Of a stretch of DNA of 64,000 bases, positions 58,256 through 64,000 are shown one piece after another; position 1 is the stretch's first letter; every line of letters starts with the position of its first letter. This stretch comes from Nocardiopsis dassonvillei_B (lineage in GTDB: Bacteria > Actinomycetota > Actinomycetes > Streptosporangiales > Streptosporangiaceae), in assembly GCF_964273065.1 (NCBI RefSeq), contig NZ_OZ186815.1, forward strand, positions 1,798,001 through 1,862,000, given 5' to 3'. The position numbers and the translations under genes are program-made. The notes beneath the pieces are model-generated. The model was not told the origin of the DNA and did no database searches. It worked only from the letters and a program-made list of their open reading frames with translations.

Positions 58256-59088
58256 TTCTTCTCCTCCTCCTGCCGGGACCCGGCCACGGGGTTCGGCTCG
58301 GCGCCGCCGTAGCGGCGGTCCCGGCGTGCGTAGATCTCACAGGCCCGCCACAGGTCGCGGCGGTCGAAGTCGGGCCAGAGCGTGTCCAGGAAGACGAACT
58401 CGGCGTAGGCGGACTGCCAGAGCAGGAAGTTGGACAGCCGCTGCTCGCCCGAGGAGCGCAGGAACAGGTCCACCGGGGGGACCTCGGGCGAGTACAGGTT
58501 CTGGGAGAGGGTCTCCTCGGTGATCTTCTCCGGGGAGACCTCCCCGGCCGCGACCCTGCGGGCCAGGGCGCGCACGGCGTCGACGATCTCGGCCTGGCCG
58601 CCGTAGTTGACGCAGAACTGGAGGGTGAGCGCGGTGTTGTCGCGGGTCATCTCCTCGGCGTCGCGCAGCTCCTTGATGACGCTCTTCCAGAGCATGCCGG
58701 AGCGGCCCGCCCAGGTGACGCGCACCCCGCGGGCGTGCAGCTCGTCGCGGCGGCGGCGGATGACGTCGCGGTTGAAGCCCATGAGGAAGCGCACCTCCTC
58801 CGGGGAGCGCTTCCAGTTCTCCGTGGAGAAGGCGTACGCCGAGAGGTTCGGGATGCCCAACTCCAGGGCGCCCTCGATGACGTCGAAGAGGGACGCCTCA
58901 CCGGCCTTGTGGCCCTCGGTACGCGGCAGGCCGCGCTGCTTGGCCCAGCGGCCGTTGCCGTCCATGACCACGGCGACGTGCCGGGGCACCAGGTCGGCGG
59001 GGATCTCGGGAGGGCGCGCCCCGCTCTCGTGCGGGACGGGCGCGGTGTACTCCCGCCGGTTACCGGTGTCGAAGCTGAACAGACTCAA
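58252..59088 (-). CDS. uppS: Isoprenyl transferase / undecaprenyl diphosphate synthase
   Basis: A 278-residue cis-prenyltransferase. I choose the TTG at 59088 (overlapping the recO stop, with GGAG five bases before it) because the resulting GNRREYTAPVPHESGARPPEIP matches the N-terminus of Streptomyces homologues as I recall them. The catalytic Asp is in HVAVVMDGNGRWAKQRGLPRTEGHKAG. Further blocks: AYAFSTENWKRSPEEVRFLM, LQFCVNYGGQAEIVDAVRAL, and the C-terminal DLFLRSSGEQRLSNFLLWQSAYAEFVFLDTLWPDF. It makes the polyprenyl carrier for peptidoglycan and wall polymers at the membrane. Operon: recO-uppS-SGNH hydrolase. Confidence 0.95.
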   Translation of the reverse strand: MSLFSFDTGNRREYTAPVPHESGARPPEIPADLVPRHVAVVMDGNGRWAKQRGLPRTEGHKAGEASLFDVIEGALELGIPNLSAYAFSTENWKRSPEEVRFLMGFNRDVIRRRRDELHARGVRVTWAGRSGMLWKSVIKELRDAEEMTRDNTALTLQFCVNYGGQAEIVDAVRALARRVAAGEVSPEKITEETLSQNLYSPEVPPVDLFLRSSGEQRLSNFLLWQSAYAEFVFLDTLWPDFDRRDLWRACEIYARRDRRYGGAEPNPVAGSRQEEEKK

Positions 59089-59816
59089 GAACGCTCCACG
59101 TGGCGCAGTGATCGGATTCCGTTTTCCAGATGCCACTGTAGGTACGCCGCGACCAGCCCGCTGCACTCGGAGCGGTGCCGGGGGTCGCTGGCGTCCGCCG
59201 CCGCCCAGTCGCCTCCGAGCAGGGAGGACATGAGGCGGACGGTCTCGGGCGAGGGGTGCACGCTGCCGTGCGGGCGGCACACCGTGCACACCGTTCCGCC
59301 CGCGTGGATCGCGAAGGAGCGGTGCTCCCCGCGGCCGCCGCAGCGGGCGCACTCGGTCAGCGCCGGCGCGTACCCGGCCACGGCCAGGGAGCGGAGCAGG
59401 TAGGCGTCCAGGACCAGCCGGGCGTCGTGCGAGCCCTCGCCCAGGGTGCGCAGCGCTCCCAGGAGCAGGAGGAACTGGCGCAGGGCCGGGTCCTTCTCGA
59501 CGGCGACGACCTTCTCGGCGGTCTCCAGCATCGCTGTGGCGGCGGTGTAGCGGGAGTAGTCGGCGACGATCGCCTCGCCGTAGGCGCGGACGGTCTCGGC
59601 CTGGGTGACGACGTCCAGGGTACGGCCGGTGTGCAGTTGCAGGTCGACGTGGGTGCACGGCTCCAGCCGGGCGCCGAACCGCGACCGGGTGCGCCGCACC
59701 CCCTTGCCCACCGCCCGGACCAGGCCGTGGCGCCGGGTCAGCAGGGTGATGATGCGGTCGGCCTCGCCCAGCTTCTGGTTGCGCAGGACGACGCCCTCGT
59801 CACGGTAGAGGCTCAC
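59085..59816 (-). CDS. recO: DNA repair protein RecO
   Basis: A 243-residue protein from the GTG at 59816 (VSLYRDEGVVLRNQKLGEADRIITLLTRRHGLVRAVGKGVRRTRSRFGARLEPCTHVDLQL). The N-terminal OB-fold is followed by a helical domain and a C4 zinc finger (LTECARCGG ... GTVCTVCRPHG). RecO loads RecA on SSB-coated DNA in the RecFOR pathway. The longest frame would start at 59867, but the extra residues are not family-like. It overlaps uppS by TTGA, an arrangement conserved in actinobacteria. Confidence 0.94.
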   Translation of the reverse strand: MSLYRDEGVVLRNQKLGEADRIITLLTRRHGLVRAVGKGVRRTRSRFGARLEPCTHVDLQLHTGRTLDVVTQAETVRAYGEAIVADYSRYTAATAMLETAEKVVAVEKDPALRQFLLLLGALRTLGEGSHDARLVLDAYLLRSLAVAGYAPALTECARCGGRGEHRSFAIHAGGTVCTVCRPHGSVHPSPETVRLMSSLLGGDWAAADASDPRHRSECSGLVAAYLQWHLENGIRSLRHVERS

Positions 59817-60143
59817 TCCCCCATTGTCGCGGATACCGGTGACCGTCCTTGCGCCGGGATCGACCACATGTGCACGACGCGCACCGCCTTGACCAGGTTG
59901 ATCACGTTTTGGATTCCCTTTTCAAGATATTTGGTCTACTCTCACGCGCTAGATATCACTCGTCGGGCCCGCCGCCCTTCCCCCGCGGCATCCCCGGCGC
60001 CGCCACGCCGTGGCCCGGCCCCCTATTCCGGAGCCACCGAGATCTCACGTGGCCATGGGCGAACCGAGAACCGCCCGAGGGTACGAACCCCGCTTCGGGT
60101 GGTCGATCCGCCCGTAACCCGCACATACCGGAGGAGAGCGATT
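59817..60143. other. 327-base divergent intergenic region (recO / CAP-domain gene)
   Basis: Holds the promoters of recO and the exported CAP-domain gene. An AT-richer patch at 59895-59960 contains TTGACC, GATATTTGG and GATATCAC elements but no clear -35/-10 pair. The 60060-60125 stretch can fold into GC-rich stems. I looked for a c-di-AMP (ydaO) riboswitch, common before cell-wall genes in actinobacteria, and did not find its conserved blocks. Confidence 0.4.
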
Positions 60144-60989
60144 ATGGCGCGTGGTCGTCGAGGAAAACGACGGGCCAGCACCCGGCGCTCGCAGCGCAGA
60201 CGGCCGGTGCCCCTGGCCGTCACGCTGGCCGCGGTGCCCGTCGGCCTGACACTGGCCGGAACGCTTCTGGTCACGGGGGCCGGTGAGGAACTGAACCCGT
60301 TCCGGACCACCGCGGACGGGTCGGCACTGCCGGAGGGCTCGGCCTCGTCCGTCAGCACCGAGCCGCCGGCGGTACCGGAGGCGTCGGAGGACCCGGACTT
60401 CTTCGTGTCCCCGGACGCGCCGGCGGCGGAGCACACCCCGTCGGGGGACATCGAGCCGCAGAGCGCCGGCGTCACCGCCTCGTCCTCACCAGAGGACTCC
60501 GAGGAGTCCGCAGGAGGGGACGCGGACCGCGGCAGCGCCGCGGGCGGCGGCGGGAGCGCCGGAGGCGGTAACGGCAACGGCAACGGTGGGGGCGGCAACG
60601 GCGGCCAGGGCGGCGCGGGTGCCTCCGCCGTCACCGACGAGGTGGTCCGCCTGGTCAACGCCGAGCGCGCCGGGGCCGGGTGCGGCACCCTGCGTGTGGA
60701 CAGGCGGCTCACCGCGGCCGCCCAGGAGCACAGCGAGGACATGGACCGGCGCGACTACATGAGCCACGAGAACCCGGAGGGCGAGGGCCCCGGGGACCGG
60801 GCCCGCCGCCACGGCTACGACGCCTGGGGCGCCGAGAACGTCGCCAAGGGCCAGACCAGCGCCGCCCAGGTGATGGACTCCTGGATGAACAGCCCGGGGC
60901 ACCGCGCCAACATCCTCAACTGCGGCCTGGTGGCCATCGGCGTCGGCGAGTCCGGCAACGCCTGGACCCAGATGTTCGGTTGGGAGTAG
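60144..60989 (+). CDS. Exported CAP-domain (SCP-like) protein
   Basis: A 281-residue protein with ATG after GGAGGAGAG. The N-terminus has a highly basic head (MARGRRGKRRASTRRSQRRR) and a hydrophobic segment (VPLAVTLAAVPVGLTLAGTLLV), so it is secreted or membrane-tethered. Residues about 55-165 are disordered, ending in a glycine/asparagine-rich run at roughly 135-160. The C-terminal CAP domain is complete: VTDEVVRLVNAERAGAGCGTLRVDRRLTAAAQEHSEDMDRRDYMSHENPEGEGPGDRARRHGYDAWGAENVAKGQTSAAQVMDSWMNSPGHRANILNC. The His/Glu pairs of CAP sites (MSHENP, ENVAKG, GHRANIL) are present. Role in the cell envelope is unknown. Confidence 0.9.
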   Translation: MARGRRGKRRASTRRSQRRRPVPLAVTLAAVPVGLTLAGTLLVTGAGEELNPFRTTADGSALPEGSASSVSTEPPAVPEASEDPDFFVSPDAPAAEHTPSGDIEPQSAGVTASSSPEDSEESAGGDADRGSAAGGGGSAGGGNGNGNGGGGNGGQGGAGASAVTDEVVRLVNAERAGAGCGTLRVDRRLTAAAQEHSEDMDRRDYMSHENPEGEGPGDRARRHGYDAWGAENVAKGQTSAAQVMDSWMNSPGHRANILNCGLVAIGVGESGNAWTQMFGWE

Positions 60990-61619
60990 TCCGGCGACGG
61001 GCGGGGCCGTATCCCGCCGGGTGCGGCCCCGCCCCGCGCACGCGGGCGCCGCGGTCCGCCATCGGGCCGACCGGGCCGCCGGAGCGCACGCTCCCGGAGC
61101 CCCGGAGGTCGGTCCGGGGGGCCTGGCCGCCCGGCGCGGAGGCCTCGCCGGGCGGCGTCACCGGAGGCCGGGGGGCGGTTCCGCCGCTCCGGGTCGGTGA
61201 GCGCCCGGACCGGGCGTTCCAGCCGGAACCCGACGGTGTCGGGGGTCCCGGGGAGGTCCGCGGAGTACACGTCGCGCTCGGCGCCGGAGGGCTCGAGGAC
61301 GGCGGCGAGCGGGGACGGCGGTGCGCGGCGCCGCCTCGGGGGACAGTGCCTCCGGGGGGCCGCAGGTCACCGGTGGGCGCGGACCCGGATACGGCACCGC
61401 CGCGTCCGGCCGCCGCACCGCGCCCCCTCCGGCCCCGGCCGCGGGAACGGGCGTCCGGAGGGTCCGCCGGATGCCCCGGCGGGCACCCCGCCCGGAACCC
61501 CGTCACCGCGGGAACCACGGCGGACGGGGGTTCCCGGTCGTGCGGGCGACGTGTCCGGGGCCGGTACTAGGGTGAGCGGCACGGTATCGAAGACGTTCGC
61601 CGCGGGCGGGAGGGCACGG
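60990..61619. other. 630-base region without a supported gene
   Basis: Extremely GC-rich and full of open frames in all directions, none with a ribosome binding site and a family-like product. A minus-strand stretch near 61180-61300 reads VLEPSGAERDVYSADLPGTPDTVGFRLERPVRALTDPERR, which looks protein-like, but the frame becomes low-complexity on both sides. It may be a decayed gene end. Nothing else seen. Confidence 0.4.
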
Positions 61620-62333
61620 GTGCGCGAGCTCAGTGAGCTGATCGAGGTGGACCGGCCCGGGTGGCCGCAGGTGCTCGGGCACCTGGAACGGTCCCGGGTC
61701 CCGGTGCGGGCGCTGCCCGGGGACCCCGGGCGGGGGCGGACCTGCCTGCACCGGTTGCAGGTGACCGCCCGGTCGTTCCTGGGCGCGATGGCGCTGGAGA
61801 GCGGCGGCCTGCTCGTGGACGACGGCTGGCTGCGGGTGCACGGGGGCGGCGGCCCGGGCCTGGCGGGGCTGGGCGAGGTCAACGACCTGAGCGCGGCCGT
61901 GGTGCACGGCCCCCCGGTGCGGCTCGTGGTGGGGCACGACGTGCTGGGCGGGGTGTTCGCACTCAACGGCCCGGCCTGCGAGGACGACCGGTATCCGGGC
62001 AGGCCCGGTGAGATGGTGTACTTCGCCCCCGACAGCCTGCGGTGGGAGCCGCTGGAGGCCGCCTACTCCTCGTGGCTGCTGTGGATGCTCCAGGAGCACA
62101 ACCTGGAGAACTTCTACGCCGACCTGCGCTGGCCGGGCTGGCGCCGGGCGGTCGCGGGCCTGGCCCCGGACCTCGGACTGGCGGCGGACCCGTTCCTGTG
62201 GACCCGGGAGGCGGCCGGTGATCCGGCCGCGGTGCGGCGGCGGCCGGTGCCGGTCGCCGAGCTGGTGGGGCTGAACCGGGATTTCGCCGCCCTGGCGGGC
62301 GGACCGGACCCGGGGCCGTTCGGGACCCTGTGA
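61620..62333 (+). CDS. DUF2625-family protein
   Basis: A 237-residue protein from a GTG with GGGAGG six bases upstream; a GTG at 61572 is less favoured. The sequence RELSELIEVDRPGWPQVLGHLERSRVPVRALPGDPGRGRTCLHRLQVTARSFLGAMALESGGLLVDDGWLRVHGGGGPGLAGLGEVND, followed by GGVFALNGPA, GEMVYFAPDSLRWEPLEAAYSSWLLWML and LYADLRWPGWR-like FYADLRWPGWRRAV, fits the DUF2625 family. Cytoplasmic, function unknown. Convergent with leuA across a strong hairpin. Confidence 0.82.
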   Translation: MRELSELIEVDRPGWPQVLGHLERSRVPVRALPGDPGRGRTCLHRLQVTARSFLGAMALESGGLLVDDGWLRVHGGGGPGLAGLGEVNDLSAAVVHGPPVRLVVGHDVLGGVFALNGPACEDDRYPGRPGEMVYFAPDSLRWEPLEAAYSSWLLWMLQEHNLENFYADLRWPGWRRAVAGLAPDLGLAADPFLWTREAAGDPAAVRRRPVPVAELVGLNRDFAALAGGPDPGPFGTL

Positions 62334-62339
62334 CGGGCG

Positions 62340-62366
62340 GGGGCCCGCGGCGGTGCCGCGGGCCCC
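62340..62366. terminator. Bidirectional hairpin between DUF2625 gene and leuA
   Basis: GGGGCCCGCGGC / GCCGCGGGCCCC, a perfect 12-base stem with GGT loop, six bases after the DUF2625 stop and 13 bases before the leuA end. Confidence 0.8.
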
Positions 62367-62379
62367 GTGCGTCCGTGTG

Positions 62380-64000
62380 TCAGGCGCGGCCGATGGCGCT
62401 GCACAGGGCGCGCAGCGACGCGGTGGTGATGCTGCTGTGGATGCCCACGCCCCACACCACGCGGCCCTCGATCTCGGCCTCGACGTAGGCGGCGGCGCGG
62501 GCGTCGCCGTCGGCGCCCATGGAGTGCTCCACGTAGTCCATGACCCGTACCTTGACGTCGACGTCGGCCAGGGCGTCGCAGAAGGCGGAGATGGGTCCGT
62601 TGCCGGTGCCGGTCAGTTCGCGGATCTCGCCCTTGACCCGGGCGTCGGCCTCGATGCGGTAGGTGCCCTCGGCGTCGGTGGTGGAGCGGTGCGCCAGGAC
62701 GGCGACCGGGCCGTCCTCGCGCAGGTAGGTGTCGGAGAAGATCTCCCAGATGCGCTCGCCGGAGAACTCTCCACCCTCGGCGTCGGTGAACTTCTGGATG
62801 ACCTGGGAGAACTCGATCTGCAGGCGGCGCGGCAGGTCCAGGGAGTGGTCGCGCTGCATGATGTAGGAGACGCCGCCCTTGCCGGACTGGCTGTTGACCC
62901 GGATGACGGCCTCGTAGTTGCGGCCGACGTCCTTGGGGTCGATGGGCAGATAGGGCACGTCCCAGCCGTACTCCTCGACGGGGACCCCGGCCGCCCGGGC
63001 GGCCTCCTCCAGGGCGGTGAAGCCCTTCTTGATGGCGTCCTGGTGGGAGCCGGAGAAGGCGGTGTACACCAGGTCGCCGCCGTAGGGGTGGCGGGGGGCC
63101 ACGGGCAGCTGGGTGCAGTGCTCGACGGTGCGGCGGATCTCGTCGATGTCGGAGAAGTCGATCTGCGGGTCGACGCCCTGGCTGAACAGGTTCAGGCCCA
63201 GGGTGACCAGGCAGACGTTCCCGGTGCGCTCGCCGTGCCCGAACAGGCAGCCCTCGACGCGGTCGGCGCCGGCCATGACGGCCAGCTCGGCGGAGGCCAC
63301 CCCGGTGCCGCGGTCGTTGTGCGGGTGCACGGAGACGACCACGTGCTCGCGCCGCGACAGGTTGCGGCTCATCCACTCGATCTGGTCGGCGTAGACGTTG
63401 GGGGTGGAGCGCTCGACGGTGGCGGGCAGGTTCAGGATGATCTCGCGGCCGGGGCCCGGACGCCATACGTCCATGACCGCCTCGCAGACCTCCAGGGCGA
63501 AGTCGATCTCGGTGTCGATGAAGATCTCGGGCGAGTACTCGTAGCCGAAGTACTCGGTGTCGCCCAGGTACTGCTCGGCGAAGCGCATGACGTGGCGGGT
63601 GCCCTCGACGGCGATGGCCTTGCAGGCCTCGCGGTCCACCTTGAAGACGACGCGGCGGAAGGTCGGCGCCGTGGCGTTGTACAGGTGGACGGTGGAGCGC
63701 TTGGCGCCGACCAGGCTCTGCACGGTGCGCTCGATCAGGTCCTCGCGGGCCTGGGTCAGGACCGAGATCTGGACGTCGTCGGGGATCAGGTCGCCCTCGA
63801 TCAGGGAGCGCACGAAGTCGAAGTCGGTCTGGCTGGCGGCGGGGAAGCCGACCTCGATCTCCTTGTAGCCCATCCTGACCAGCAGCGCGAACATCTCGCG
63901 CTTGCGGGCGGGGTCCATCGGCTCGATCAGGGCCTGGTTGCCGTCGCGCAGGTCGGTGGACAGCCACCGGGGCGCCTGCGTGATGGTCCTGGACGGCCAG
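62380..64000 (-). CDS. leuA: 2-isopropylmalate synthase (5' end cut by window edge)
   Basis: The window holds 540 codons; only the first few dozen residues are missing. The N-terminal catalytic barrel begins WPSRTITQAPRWLSTDLRDGNQAL (the LRDGNQ metal/base motif), then GYKEIEVGFPAASQTDFDFVR, VSVHPHNDRGTGVASAELAVMAGADRVEGCLFGHGERTGNVCLVTL with the metal His-x-His. The C-terminal regulatory LeuA dimer domain follows (LTGTGNGPISAFCDALADVDVKVRVMDYVEHSMGADGDARAAAYVEAEI). It condenses acetyl-CoA and 2-oxoisovalerate, the first step of leucine synthesis, and is feedback-controlled through the C-terminal domain. This is the long LeuA type 2 of actinobacteria. It is not in a leu operon here. Confidence 0.96.
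   Translation of the reverse strand, partial: WPSRTITQAPRWLSTDLRDGNQALIEPMDPARKREMFALLVRMGYKEIEVGFPAASQTDFDFVRSLIEGDLIPDDVQISVLTQAREDLIERTVQSLVGAKRSTVHLYNATAPTFRRVVFKVDREACKAIAVEGTRHVMRFAEQYLGDTEYFGYEYSPEIFIDTEIDFALEVCEAVMDVWRPGPGREIILNLPATVERSTPNVYADQIEWMSRNLSRREHVVVSVHPHNDRGTGVASAELAVMAGADRVEGCLFGHGERTGNVCLVTLGLNLFSQGVDPQIDFSDIDEIRRTVEHCTQLPVAPRHPYGGDLVYTAFSGSHQDAIKKGFTALEEAARAAGVPVEEYGWDVPYLPIDPKDVGRNYEAVIRVNSQSGKGGVSYIMQRDHSLDLPRRLQIEFSQVIQKFTDAEGGEFSGERIWEIFSDTYLREDGPVAVLAHRSTTDAEGTYRIEADARVKGEIRELTGTGNGPISAFCDALADVDVKVRVMDYVEHSMGADGDARAAAYVEAEIEGRVVWGVGIHSSITTASLRALCSAIGRA

Noticed and set aside
59940..59960. TTTGGTCTACTC and similar as a second DasR site; also GTAGACCAGGGTC near 1740
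   Set aside because: Each has only one half of the dre palindrome.
59868..60143. Possible c-di-AMP (ydaO) riboswitch before the CAP-domain gene
   Set aside because: Context is right for actinobacteria, but the conserved blocks of that RNA (GGGG-AACC, GGGGUGAAUC, CAGCUAACCUCG) are not found; only GC-rich stems remain. A covariance-model search would be decisive.

Overview
The window is chromosomal DNA of a very GC-rich, spore-forming-type actinobacterium. Gene content fits Nocardiopsis or another Nocardiopsaceae/Streptosporangiales member best: XRE/DUF5753-DUF397 pairs, a PadR/permease-prefix pair, a teichoic-acid polymerase-like protein, a DasR-type (dre) site, the order dgt / dnaG / HrdA-like sigma factor, and the order recO-uppS. 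This taxon call is inference from gene content; no rRNA or tRNA gene was found. Coding is dense and almost every long antisense ORF is a high-GC shadow.

Layout. 0-12 kb: start of an FAD-linked oxidase (cut by the edge), a secreted GH18 chitinase, a principal-type sigma factor, DNA primase DnaG interrupted by a 313-residue intein inside its zinc finger, a two-gene solute-binding/VWA lipoprotein operon, a LacI regulator, dGTPase and a YdcF protein. 12-20 kb: pyruvate phosphate dikinase with a dre-like site, a hemolysin III-family membrane protein behind a TetR-like palindrome, a PadR/permease-prefix pair and an atypical Nramp-like transporter.

20-39.8 kb is the metabolic centrepiece, a probable oxalate/formate catabolic island. 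It holds an NDP-forming acyl-CoA synthetase, formyl-CoA:oxalate CoA-transferase (Frc), an oxalyl-CoA decarboxylase-like ThDP enzyme, an MFS carrier, a second SucCD pair with an aldehyde dehydrogenase, FdhD, an NAD-linked molybdenum formate dehydrogenase (NuoE-NuoF fusion, iron-sulfur subunit and a separately encoded catalytic subunit), a PanE-family reductase (candidate oxalyl-CoA reductase), MoeA and a GntR/FCD regulator. Six copies of a palindrome close to ATACTGTATACAGTAT sit in front of the transcription units, so the island looks like one regulon. Inferred flow: oxalate is activated to oxalyl-CoA by CoA transfer or ligation, decarboxylated to formyl-CoA, released as formate and oxidised to CO2 with NADH formation; a side branch may reduce oxalyl-CoA to glyoxylate.

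39.8-46.5 kb: glycyl-tRNA synthetase, a small ABM-domain protein, then a compact lasso-peptide locus on the minus strand (precursor, cyclase, fused RRE-protease, GNAT acetyltransferase). The predicted core GTSSRSGSEDKRYKYR and the translationally coupled acetyltransferase suggest an acetylated, albusnodin-like lasso peptide. A divergent XRE-PLD regulator and a NUDIX hydrolase follow. 46.5-49.6 kb: two DUF397 proteins, an XRE/DUF5753 regulator and four small overlapping genes of unknown function. 49.6-64 kb: a 1249-residue CDP-glycerol glycerophosphotransferase-family protein, a DUF6703 membrane protein, a zinc ABC transporter/Zur operon with a Zur-box promoter that predicts leaderless mRNA, two SGNH hydrolases, uppS, recO, a CAP-domain exported protein, a DUF2625 protein and leuA (cut by the right edge).
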